A model generated the notes under the pieces. It had not been told where the DNA came from and did no database searches. It saw only the letters and a program-made list of their open reading frames with translations. Shown here piece by piece: positions 46,770 to 55,215 of a stretch of 64,000 nucleotides of DNA. Position numbers and translations under genes: made by a program. The stretch covers positions 24,652 to 88,651 of the forward strand of contig NZ_QAOH01000014.1 of assembly GCF_003050785.1 (NCBI RefSeq), given 5' to 3'. Each line of letters begins with the position of its first letter. Position 1 is the first letter of the stretch. Source of the DNA: Celeribacter persicus (GTDB lineage: Bacteria > Pseudomonadota > Alphaproteobacteria > Rhodobacterales > Rhodobacteraceae).

Positions 46770-48551
46770 ATGAGTGATCGCGATATCATCGGGGGTGGAC
46801 AGCGGGCCGGACGGGCGCGCACCATGGGCTGGGCCTGGCGGCTGGCGCTTGTGGCTTTTGTCGCGCTGGCCATCGGGGTGATCTGGGTCAGCAACCTGCT
46901 GCTCACCGAACGCTTCACGACATTGACACGCAACCGCGCCGAGGTGCGTCAGGCGTTGTACGCCGGCAACCTGATGAGCGAATTGCAGCGCAATTCCATC
47001 GTGCCCATCCTGTTGTCGCGCGATCCGATCCTTGTCGGTGCGCTGACCTCGCGGGATTTCTCCCAGACTTCGCAGCACCTGATCGCCTATGTCGATGAGA
47101 TCGGTGCGGCGGGGATCACGCTTCTGGACGAAACCGGACGGGTGGTGGCGGCCACGGATCGTTCGCTTCTGGGGGCGAACAATCGCCAGTCGCCGTCCTT
47201 CATCGACGCGCTGCGCTCCAACGATACGATTTTCAAGACCACGGCGCTCGACAACAACGCCTATGAATTTACCTATTCGCGGCGGATCGACGTCAACGGC
47301 GCGCTGGCGGGGGTGATCGTCGTGAAGGTCGATCTCGCCAAGTTCGAAAAGAGCTGGGCGGGGATTTCCGACGCGGTGATTGTGGTCAATTCGGAGGGCA
47401 ATATCATCCTCTCGACCGAACCGCGCTGGCGCTCGAAATCGGAAGGTGAGGCGCTCGCCACCCGCGACGCGCCGACCGCCATCGAACGCGCCTTCCAACT
47501 CACGACAGACTGGTCGCCGAACCCGGATGAAACCTATCTGGGCGGCGAGGCAGTGATGCGTCTGGAGAGCCGCATTCCGTTTCGGGGCTGGCGGATGACC
47601 TCTTTCACCACCTATTCCTCTGTGCGCGAGCGGGTGAACGCGGTTCTGGCGCTGGAGATTATGGGCTTTGCGATCCTTCTGGCGGGGGCGTTCTATATGA
47701 CCTCCCGGCGCGCGGTGTCCCGCGCCGGGTTGTTCCAGCGCGAAAGCGCTGAGCTGCGTCAGCTCAACGCCGCGTTGCAACGCGAGATCGCCGAACGCAA
47801 GCGCGCGGAGAAAAGCCTCGAAGTTGCCGAGCAGACGCTCGCGCAGTCCTCGAAGCTTGCGGTTCTGGGCGAGATGTCGGCGGCGGTGAGCCATGAGCTG
47901 AACCAGCCTTTGGCGGCGATGAAAACCTATCTTGCCGGTGCGCGCCTTCTGATCAAACGCAAACGTTCCGAGGAGGCGCTGGCCTCCTTCGGGCGGATCG
48001 ACGACCTGATCGAACGCATGGGCGCGATCACCAAGCAACTCAAATCCTATGCCCGCAAAGGTTCCGACCAGTTGCAGCCCATCGACCTGCGCGACTGCGT
48101 GTCCTCGGCACTTTCGATGATGGAGCCGCAGTTTAAACAGGGCGCGGTGGAGATCATCCGCAGCCTGCCGCCGGAGCCGGTTGTGGTCGATGGCGACCGG
48201 GTGCGGTTGGAGCAGGTGCTGGTGAACCTGTTGCGCAACGCTTTTGACGCCAGCAAGAACTCGGACGAACCGCAGATTGAAATTCTGGTTACGGGCGGGG
48301 CCGCGGGAGGCACTCAAGCAAGCGTGACCGTGCGTGACAACGGCACCGGGATCAAGGACCTCGACACTTTGTTTGAGCCTTTTTACACCACCAAGGCCCC
48401 GGGCGATGGGGTCGGGCTTGGCCTCGCGATCTCCTCGGGGATCGTTTCTGAGCTGGGCGGGCGGCTCATGGCGCGCAACCGGCCGACGGGCGGTGCGGCC
48501 TTTGAAATGGTGCTGCCTCTGTCGGAAGAGGCAAAACACGCGGCGGAATGA
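46770..48551 (+). CDS. dctB: DctB-type C4-dicarboxylate sensor histidine kinase
   Basis: A 593-residue membrane histidine kinase. A transmembrane helix near the start (WRLALVAFVALAIGVIWVS) and a second near residue 300 flank a periplasmic double-Cache-type sensor. The kinase part has SHELNQPL with phospho-acceptor His375, the N-box VNLLRNAFDASKNS and G-box GVGLGLAISSG. It pairs with the DctD regulator just downstream (54 bases). It would sense external dicarboxylates, although no dct transporter genes are adjacent. Confidence 0.92.
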   Translation: MSDRDIIGGGQRAGRARTMGWAWRLALVAFVALAIGVIWVSNLLLTERFTTLTRNRAEVRQALYAGNLMSELQRNSIVPILLSRDPILVGALTSRDFSQTSQHLIAYVDEIGAAGITLLDETGRVVAATDRSLLGANNRQSPSFIDALRSNDTIFKTTALDNNAYEFTYSRRIDVNGALAGVIVVKVDLAKFEKSWAGISDAVIVVNSEGNIILSTEPRWRSKSEGEALATRDAPTAIERAFQLTTDWSPNPDETYLGGEAVMRLESRIPFRGWRMTSFTTYSSVRERVNAVLALEIMGFAILLAGAFYMTSRRAVSRAGLFQRESAELRQLNAALQREIAERKRAEKSLEVAEQTLAQSSKLAVLGEMSAAVSHELNQPLAAMKTYLAGARLLIKRKRSEEALASFGRIDDLIERMGAITKQLKSYARKGSDQLQPIDLRDCVSSALSMMEPQFKQGAVEIIRSLPPEPVVVDGDRVRLEQVLVNLLRNAFDASKNSDEPQIEILVTGGAAGGTQASVTVRDNGTGIKDLDTLFEPFYTTKAPGDGVGLGLAISSGIVSELGGRLMARNRPTGGAAFEMVLPLSEEAKHAAE

Positions 48552-48605
48552 TTTCGCTCACACGTTGAATGTCCGGTCAGGACCGGAAGAAGAAGGGAAG
48601 AGACC

Positions 48606-49940
48606 ATGGCGACGGCAATGAAAATCGCGATTGTCGATGACGAACAGGATATGCGGCAGTCGATCAGCCAGTGGCTGGCCCTGTCGGGGTTCGACACGGA
48701 AACCTTCGCGAGCGCGGAGGATGCGGTGAAATCGCTCGGCTCCGACTATCCGGGTGTCGTGATCACCGACATCAAGATGCCCGGCATGGACGGTATGCAG
48801 TTTCTCAAGAAGCTGATGAGTGTCGACAGTGGCCTGCCGGTCATCATGATCACCGGCCACGGCGATGTGCCGATGGCGGTGGAGGCGATGCGGATCGGGG
48901 CCTTCGATTTCCTTGAAAAGCCGTTCAACCCGGATCGGATGACTGAGCTTGCGAAGAAAGCCACCAATGCGCGTCGGCTGACCCTAGACAACCGGATGCT
49001 GCGGCGCGAATTGTCCGATGGCACCGGCATCATGAACAAGCTGATCGGGGCAAGCCCGGTGATGGAGCGGTTGCGCGAGGACATTCTCGATCTCGGGCAG
49101 GCCGATGGGCATGTGCTGATCGACGGGGAGACCGGGACGGGCAAGACGCTCGTGGCGCACGCGCTGCACGCGGTGGGAACGCGGGCTTCGAAAAAATTCA
49201 TCACCTTCGCCTGTGCCGGGCGTGACGAGGCCGATCTGACGAAACGGTTGTTCGGGCCGGACCCGGACGGGCAGATTCAGCCCCTCATCGAAGAGGCACG
49301 CGGCGGCACGCTGGTGCTCGAAGATGTCGAGGCCATGCCAATGCCGCTTCAGGCACGGCTTTTGAAATGGATGGATGAGCAGGGCACGCCGCCGGAGACC
49401 CGCGTGATCGCGATCTGCAACCTTCAGGAACAGGGCCGGACCTGTGAAAGCGCGCTGCGTCCGGATCTGTATTTCCGTTTGGCGGCGATGAAGATCACCA
49501 CGCCGCCTCTGCGCCAGCGGGGCGAGGATATTCTCTTGCTGTTTACTCAGCTTTCTCAACAGTTTGCCGAGGAATATGGTTGCGACGCGCCAGAGGTTTC
49601 CGCGCAGGAGGCGGCCCAGCTTTTGCAGGCGCCCTGGCCGGGGAATATTCGCCAGTTGATCAACGTGGCCGAGCGCTCCGTGCTGCAAAGTCGTCGGGGA
49701 TCGGGGTCGATTACCTCGCTTCTGCTTTCCGAGTCAGACGCCCCGGAACAACAGACCATGACGACAGAGGGCAAGCCCCTCAAGGAATATGTCGAGGCCT
49801 TCGAGCGCATGCTGATCGACAACACGATGCGCCGTCACAAGGGCTCCATCGTGGCTGTGATGGATGAGCTGTGCCTGCCGCGCCGAACGCTTAACGAGAA
49901 GATGGCGAAATACGGGTTGCAGCGGTCGGATTATCTGTAA
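48606..49940 (+). CDS. dctD: DctD-type response regulator lacking the GAFTGA loop
   Basis: A 444-residue AAA+ response regulator. The receiver domain has acceptor Asp55 (VVITDIKMPGMDG). The AAA+ domain has Walker A GETGTGK (174-180) and an altered Walker B, VLED (237-240), where family members have DE. The GAFTGA loop that contacts sigma-54 is missing: residues 216-224 read FGPDPDGQI instead. The C-terminus is a Fis-type helix-turn-helix (GSIVAVMDELCLPRRTLNEK). It probably cannot use sigma-54 as classical DctD does, so activation through sigma-70 is a possibility. It sits behind dctB. Confidence 0.9.
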   Translation: MATAMKIAIVDDEQDMRQSISQWLALSGFDTETFASAEDAVKSLGSDYPGVVITDIKMPGMDGMQFLKKLMSVDSGLPVIMITGHGDVPMAVEAMRIGAFDFLEKPFNPDRMTELAKKATNARRLTLDNRMLRRELSDGTGIMNKLIGASPVMERLREDILDLGQADGHVLIDGETGTGKTLVAHALHAVGTRASKKFITFACAGRDEADLTKRLFGPDPDGQIQPLIEEARGGTLVLEDVEAMPMPLQARLLKWMDEQGTPPETRVIAICNLQEQGRTCESALRPDLYFRLAAMKITTPPLRQRGEDILLLFTQLSQQFAEEYGCDAPEVSAQEAAQLLQAPWPGNIRQLINVAERSVLQSRRGSGSITSLLLSESDAPEQQTMTTEGKPLKEYVEAFERMLIDNTMRRHKGSIVAVMDELCLPRRTLNEKMAKYGLQRSDYL

Positions 49941-49961
49941 CTCTTACGACTGAAACGAAAA

Positions 49962-49988
49962 AAAGGCGCTCCATTGCGGAGCGCCTTT
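49962..49988. terminator. bidirectional terminator between dctD and the FMN reductase gene
   Basis: AAAGGCGCTCC (49962-49972) pairs with GGAGCGCCTTT (49978-49988). The minus strand has a run of seven T. Confidence 0.85.
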
Positions 49989-50014
49989 CCACATCCGAGG
50001 TCGGGGGGAGTGCC

Positions 50015-50563
50015 TCAGATGTGATCCGAGACCCATTTCGCATAGGCTTCCATCCAGGATTTGAGAAAATCCTCGGTGCCTTCGGTGACGATCCTGCCGT
50101 TCTCATCGAACAGGTTCCACAGGTTGCCGATATAGGCTTCGGGCTGTTGCATGGTGGGCATGTTTAGGAACACCAGAGGCTGACGCAGATGGTGGTTGGC
50201 GCCGAAACCGCCAAGGCCGGAGGGGCTCGCGGTCACGATGCCGGCCGGTTTGCCGTTCCAGACGCTCTGGCCATAGGGGCGTGAGCCGACGTCGAGCGCA
50301 TTCTTGAGGGCGGCGGGCAGGGAGCGGTTGTATTCCGGCGTCACGAAAAGCACGCCATCGGCGGCCTTGACCTCTTCGCGGAACCGCGTCCAGGAGGCGG
50401 GCGGTGTGTCGGTGTCGAGGTCCTCGTTGAAGAACGGCAGATCGCCGATTTGCACGAAATCGAATTCCATGCCTTCGGGAGCCAGTTTGGTAAGGGCTTG
50501 GGCGAGTTTCAGGGTCTGGGAGGCCTTGCGGAGCGAGCCGACCAGAAGAGCGATGCGGGTCAT
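50015..50563 (-). CDS. NADPH-dependent FMN reductase family protein
   Basis: A 182-residue flavodoxin-fold reductase (MTRIALLVGSLRKASQTLKL, then VLFVTPEYNRSLPAALKNAL, and GKPAGIVTASPSGLGG). It reduces FMN or quinones with NAD(P)H. The start at 50563 follows AAAGGACA. No clear partner is adjacent. Confidence 0.9.
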   Translation of the reverse strand: MTRIALLVGSLRKASQTLKLAQALTKLAPEGMEFDFVQIGDLPFFNEDLDTDTPPASWTRFREEVKAADGVLFVTPEYNRSLPAALKNALDVGSRPYGQSVWNGKPAGIVTASPSGLGGFGANHHLRQPLVFLNMPTMQQPEAYIGNLWNLFDENGRIVTEGTEDFLKSWMEAYAKWVSDHI

Positions 50564-50717
50564 GATATGTCCTTTCGGCTTGCGCAGGGTTCTGCGCATT
50601 TATGCATTTTTCTTAATTTAATTTAATGTTTCTGATCGAAAATGAACATCATGATTTATGTGCGGTGTGGCACCCTATCTCTGTTCTGCCGCACAGCGGC
50701 TGGCACACAGGTTTGTG

Positions 50718-50768
50718 TAAAGCGTCCTGCCTTTAGCCCGAGACATCAGCTAAAGGCATAACGCTTTA
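50718..50768. repeat. nested palindromic intergenic repeat, copy C
   Basis: TAAAGCG (50718-50724) and CGCTTTA (50762-50768) enclose GCCTTTAG (50729-50736) and CTAAAGGC (50750-50757). The inner hairpin matches the second hairpin of copy A read on the opposite strand. Confidence 0.65.
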
Positions 50769-50859
50769 ACCATTTTGCCGCAAATTTGAGGGGAAACCGC
50801 CGGTGAATCCCATCTCGATGGGCGAAAATGGCGTTTCGATGAATTTGCGTGTTGTCTAA

Positions 50860-51272
50860 AGGCACATGCATCACTACTGATATAAGAACGCAGGTCCGTC
50901 GGACGCTTGGACGTCCCGGAAACCGCGTGAGACAGATTCGCTGCATGCGTGTGTTGGAACTCAGGGACATTCCCGACGCTTCCCCGCAGAGCAGACCGAT
51001 ACCGCCGGGCGGCATGACAAAACCACCGGCACGAACCGCCCGAAGCCTCATCAAAGGTCAGAGGGATTTGAACGGGCGCCGAGGGGCCGATGCCTCACTA
51101 CGCGCCGGAGAAGAACCGCGATGCAACGCGCAGAGGCAAGATCAGAGCACAGAGCGGGCGCCAGCGCCCCCGCCGTCTTGCCCGCACTGCTCGCCCCAAA
51201 ACATCACCCGGATCAAAGCGTGACCTGCCGCAGGGGAGGGACGCCCGTTTCGGGTGCCGGAAGACAAACTCA
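50860..51272 (+). other. long leader region upstream of rne
   Basis: About 400 bases of GC-rich DNA without a gene between repeat C and rne. In other bacteria the rne 5' leader is long and lets RNase E cut its own mRNA, so this stretch may be an autoregulatory leader. GATATA at 50879-50884 may be part of a -10, but I could not place a matching -35. Confidence 0.4.
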
Positions 51273-54140
51273 ATGGCAAAGAAAATGCTCATCGACGCCA
51301 CCCACGCGGAGGAAACCCGCGTCGTGGTGGTGGACGGAAACAAGGTCGAGGAATTCGACTTTGAATCGGAAAACAAACGCCAGCTCGCTGGCAACATCTA
51401 TCTCGCAAAGGTAACACGCGTCGAGCCGTCCTTGCAGGCGGCTTTCGTGGATTACGGCGGAAACCGTCATGGGTTCCTCGCCTTCTCCGAGATTCACCCG
51501 GATTATTACCAGATCCCGCTGGCCGACCGTGAGGCGTTGCTGGCCGAAGAAATGGAATATGCCAAGGCTCAGGAAGAGGAAGAGGAAAAACCGAAGCGGT
51601 CCCGCCGTTCGCGGTCGCGTTCTCGTTCCAAAACCAAGGCTGAGACCAGAGCTGAGGACGTGAAGTCCTCGGATGCGATCGAGACCCGTGAGGTCTCGCT
51701 CGATAACGAAACCGGTCAGGGCGCTGAGCAGGACGGGGCCTCGGTTGCGGGCATGGATGTGATCGAACCGGAAGCTTCCGAGGCTGACGCGATGATCGCC
51801 GGGGAACATGCAGAGGTCGAAGAGGGCACGTCGCCCGCTTTCACCGTGCAGGACACGCCGGTCGAAGAGCCTGAAGAAGCTGCGGAGGGCAACGCTGAAG
51901 ACGCCGGTTCCGAGGATGACGCTGACGAGGCGTCCGAGGAGGATGCGGCTGAGGACGAGACCTCTGAGGAGGAAGGCTCCGAAGACGACGCGGATGAAGA
52001 TGAAGACGATGCGGACACCGCCTCCGACAAGGACGACGACATCGAAAGCGTGGCCGATGACGACACGACCGAGGAAATCCGCCCGCGTCGCAAACCGCGT
52101 CCGCGCAAATACAAGATTCAGGAAGTTATCAAGGTGCGCCAGATCATGCTGGTGCAGGTCGTCAAGGAAGAGCGCGGGAACAAGGGCGCGGCTCTGACGA
52201 CTTACCTGTCGCTGGCCGGTCGCTATTGCGTATTGATGCCGAACACCGCGCGCGGCGGTGGCATTTCCCGCAAGATTACCAATGCCGCAGACCGCAAGAA
52301 ACTCAAAGAGATCGCAGGCGAGCTTGAAGTGCCGCAGGGTGCCGGTCTGATCATCCGCACGGCGGGCGCACAGCGCACCAAGACGGAGATCAAGCGCGAC
52401 TACGATTACCTCAAACGGATGTGGGAACAGATCCGCGAGTTGACGCTGAAATCGGTGGCACCCGCGAAGATCTACGAAGAGGGCGATCTGATCAAACGGT
52501 CGATCCGCGATCTCTACTCGAAGGATATCGACGAGGTGATCGTCGAGGGCGAGACCGGCTATCGCGAGGCCAAGGACTTCATGAAAATGATCATGCCGTC
52601 CCACGCCAAGAACGTGAAGCATTACGCCGAAACCCTGCCGCTGTTTGCGCGCTATCAGGTCGAAAGCTACCTCGCCGGCATGTTCAACCCGGTGGTGCAG
52701 CTCAAATCCGGCGGTTACATCGTAATCGATGTGACCGAGGCCTTGGTCGCCGTGGACGTGAACTCCGGTCGCGCCACGAAAGAAGGCTCGATCGAGGAAA
52801 CCGCGCTCAAGACCAACCTTGAGGCCGCCGAAGAGGTCGCCCGTCAGGCGCGTCTGCGCGATTTGGCCGGTCTGATCGTCATCGACTTCATCGACATGGA
52901 AGAGCGACGCAACAACACGGCGGTCGAGAAACGTCTCAAGGACAAGCTCAAAACCGACCGCGCCCGCATTCAGGTCGGTCGCATTTCGGGTTTCGGCCTT
53001 CTGGAGATGTCGCGTCAGCGTCTGCGTCCGGGGATGCTTGAGGCCACGACCCAGCCCTGCCCGCATTGCCATGGCACCGGTCTTATCCGCTCCGACGATA
53101 ACATGGCGCTGACCATCCTGCGCCAGCTTGAAGAAGAGGGCACGCGCAAGCGTTCCCGTGAGGTGCTGCTCAAGGCGCCGGTCGCCATCGTCAACTATCT
53201 GATGAACATGAAGCGCGAAAAGATCGCCCAGATCGAGGCGCGCTACGGCATGGCGGTGCGGATCGAGGCCGATCCCTTCCTGATCTCGCCGGATTTCTCG
53301 ATGGAGCGCTTCAAGACGGCCACCCGCGTGGTGCCCGAAGCGGTCGCCCCCGTGATCTCCGCCTCCGCCGATCTGATGGAGGATTACGAGGAGGATGAGG
53401 CCGAGGATCAGGTGGAAGAAGAGACCTCCGTGATCGAGGAGGCCGTGGAGGACGAGCAGAAGCCCAAGAAACGCCGCCGTCGCCGTCGCCGTCGCAAGAA
53501 GACCGATACGGTCGAAGGACAGGAGAACGGTTCCGAGGACGCATCCGATGAGGACGACAGCGCCGAGAGCGAGGCTTCCGATGGGGCAGGCGCTGAGGAG
53601 GCGCAGGTTGTTGAAACCGTGACCGAAGCTGCTCCTGTCGAGACCGAGGAAAAGCCGAAGCCACGTCGTAAGCGCCGGACCAAGGCGGAGATCGAAGCGG
53701 ACAAAGCCGCGAAAGCCGCCGAGGCGGAGGCCGCAGGGGAGACGGTTGAGGAAAAACCGAAGCCGAAGCGCAAGCGCCGGACCAAGGCGGAGATTGAAGC
53801 GGACAAAGCTGCGAAAGCCGCTGCCGAGGCGGAAGCTGCGGCAGAGACCCCTGCGGAGGCAGTGGTGGAAACGCCGGTCGCGGAGCCGGTGTCCGAACCG
53901 GTGAGCGAGGCACTGACGGAGGTCGCCGAAGTGCCTGAGCCGGTTGCCGAAGAGGTACACGAGGCGCAGCCTGTTACAGAGGCGCCGTCCGAGCCTGAAA
54001 CGGTTGCAGAAGACGCGACCGCCGGGGAACCTGTTGCCGAAGCTCCCGCAGTCGAAGCTCCGCGGGAGCCGGAACTGGCCGAAGCGAGCGTGCCCGAGGC
54101 CGAAGACAAGCCGAAGCGCCGGGGCTGGTGGAGCCGCTGA
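51273..54140 (+). CDS. rne: ribonuclease E
   Basis: Main endoribonuclease for mRNA decay and rRNA processing. The 955-residue protein has an N-terminal S1 domain, interrupted at residues ~95-275 by a very acidic Glu/Asp/Ser-rich insertion, then the catalytic core. Active-site Asp495 (VAVDVNSGR) and Asp538 (IVIDFIDM) and Zn-link Cys596/Cys599 (CPHCHGTG) keep the E. coli spacing of 43 and 58 residues. The C-terminal ~250 residues are low-complexity, with Arg-rich stretches and a 30-odd-residue repeat, ending KPKRRGWWSR; this is the scaffold that would hold degradosome partners. The start at 51273 gives MAKKMLIDATHAEE. Confidence 0.95.
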   Translation: MAKKMLIDATHAEETRVVVVDGNKVEEFDFESENKRQLAGNIYLAKVTRVEPSLQAAFVDYGGNRHGFLAFSEIHPDYYQIPLADREALLAEEMEYAKAQEEEEEKPKRSRRSRSRSRSKTKAETRAEDVKSSDAIETREVSLDNETGQGAEQDGASVAGMDVIEPEASEADAMIAGEHAEVEEGTSPAFTVQDTPVEEPEEAAEGNAEDAGSEDDADEASEEDAAEDETSEEEGSEDDADEDEDDADTASDKDDDIESVADDDTTEEIRPRRKPRPRKYKIQEVIKVRQIMLVQVVKEERGNKGAALTTYLSLAGRYCVLMPNTARGGGISRKITNAADRKKLKEIAGELEVPQGAGLIIRTAGAQRTKTEIKRDYDYLKRMWEQIRELTLKSVAPAKIYEEGDLIKRSIRDLYSKDIDEVIVEGETGYREAKDFMKMIMPSHAKNVKHYAETLPLFARYQVESYLAGMFNPVVQLKSGGYIVIDVTEALVAVDVNSGRATKEGSIEETALKTNLEAAEEVARQARLRDLAGLIVIDFIDMEERRNNTAVEKRLKDKLKTDRARIQVGRISGFGLLEMSRQRLRPGMLEATTQPCPHCHGTGLIRSDDNMALTILRQLEEEGTRKRSREVLLKAPVAIVNYLMNMKREKIAQIEARYGMAVRIEADPFLISPDFSMERFKTATRVVPEAVAPVISASADLMEDYEEDEAEDQVEEETSVIEEAVEDEQKPKKRRRRRRRRKKTDTVEGQENGSEDASDEDDSAESEASDGAGAEEAQVVETVTEAAPVETEEKPKPRRKRRTKAEIEADKAAKAAEAEAAGETVEEKPKPKRKRRTKAEIEADKAAKAAAEAEAAAETPAEAVVETPVAEPVSEPVSEALTEVAEVPEPVAEEVHEAQPVTEAPSEPETVAEDATAGEPVAEAPAVEAPREPELAEASVPEAEDKPKRRGWWSR

Positions 54141-54161
54141 GCGGATCAAAAAAATCGTGAG

Positions 54162-54189
54162 AACGGCCGGGCTTGTCCCGGCCGTTTTT
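54162..54189 (+). terminator. terminator after rne
   Basis: AACGGCCGGG (54162-54171), CTTGT, CCCGGCCGTT (54177-54186), then T residues. It is 22 bases past the stop. Confidence 0.85.
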
Positions 54190-54277
54190 CGTTGCGCGAG
54201 GTACACGAAACATAAGCCAACGCGAATGTGAGCACCCGCGACAAACGAGGCGCTAGGCGGGGCGGTGGTTTTCTGGC

Positions 54278-55042
54278 ATGAGGCTCTCTATGTTCGGAAT
54301 TGATCTTTTTGACGCAACGCTCCTGCCTTCGATGCTCGTGGCCCTTGCCGCGGGTATGGTATCGTTCCTGAGCCCCTGCGTGCTGCCCATCGTGCCGCCC
54401 TATCTGGCTTATATGTCCGGGATTTCCATGAATGAGCTGACCGGCGGCGGCAAAGCCTCGCGCAAGGCGATTCTGCCCGCCCTGATGTTTGTTCTCGGGC
54501 TCTCGACGGTCTTTCTGTTTATGGGCTTTACGGCTTCGGCCTTCGGGATGTTTTTCCTGAAAAATCAGGTGCTTTTCGCGCGCATTTCCGGCGTTGTGAT
54601 CATCATTCTCGGCCTGCATTTCCTTTCCGTGTTCCGTATTCCGATCCTTGATCGCGAGGCGCGGCTGGATGCGGGGGACAAGGGCGGCACTGCTTTCGGG
54701 GCCTATATCCTTGGGCTCGCCTTCGCTTTCGGCTGGACGCCCTGCATCGGGCCGCAGCTCGGTGCGATCCTGTCCATGGCTGCTTCCGAGGGCTCCGTGT
54801 CGCGGGGTACGACGCTTCTGGCGACCTATGCCATCGGGTTGGGATTGCCCTTCCTTTTGTCGGCGATTTTCATCACCCGCGCGGTCGGTCTGATGAACCG
54901 TCTGAAACGCCACATGGGGCTGATCGAAAAGATCATGGGCGGGCTTCTCCTGCTTGTCGGCCTTCTGATGGTCACCGGCGCCTTCTCGGGCCTGTCCTAC
55001 TGGTTGCTGGAAACCTTCCCCGCATTGTCGCAGCTCGGTTAA
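54278..55042 (+). CDS. ccdA: cytochrome c biogenesis protein CcdA
   Basis: A 254-residue membrane protein that carries reducing equivalents from cytoplasmic thioredoxin to the periplasm for cytochrome c maturation. Six transmembrane helices are visible, and the reactive Cys pair is at Cys34 (SPCVLPIVPPYL) and Cys156 (WTPCIGPQLG). An in-frame Met at 54290 is an alternative start. No other ccm genes are here. Confidence 0.94.
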   Translation: MRLSMFGIDLFDATLLPSMLVALAAGMVSFLSPCVLPIVPPYLAYMSGISMNELTGGGKASRKAILPALMFVLGLSTVFLFMGFTASAFGMFFLKNQVLFARISGVVIIILGLHFLSVFRIPILDREARLDAGDKGGTAFGAYILGLAFAFGWTPCIGPQLGAILSMAASEGSVSRGTTLLATYAIGLGLPFLLSAIFITRAVGLMNRLKRHMGLIEKIMGGLLLLVGLLMVTGAFSGLSYWLLETFPALSQLG

Positions 55043-55088
55043 AACGCCACGCCAGCAAACTGAAACACAGGATTCTGGCGGGGCGTTC

Positions 55089-55160
55089 GCAACGCTCATA
55101 TGTTGCACGGCGCTCCGCCTCATCCCTGTCTCAGATATAAGACGGGGCGCTTTAAAGGGG
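55089..55160. repeat. nested palindromic intergenic repeat, copy B
   Basis: GCAAC (55089-55093) and GTTGC (55102-55106) form the first arm pair; the following stretch CTGTCTCAGATATAAGACGG and GCGCTTTAAAGGGG resembles copy A. It lies between ccdA and the hydrolase gene. Confidence 0.5.
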
Positions 55161-55215
55161 CTTAATTTCGCCCGAAATCCACATTAGTGTTCCGAAAACG
55201 TTAAAGGTTTTCATT

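Noticed and set aside
51270..54206. A 978-residue open frame on the minus strand across rne
   Set aside because: It is the antisense of rne; low-complexity acidic codons leave it free of stops.
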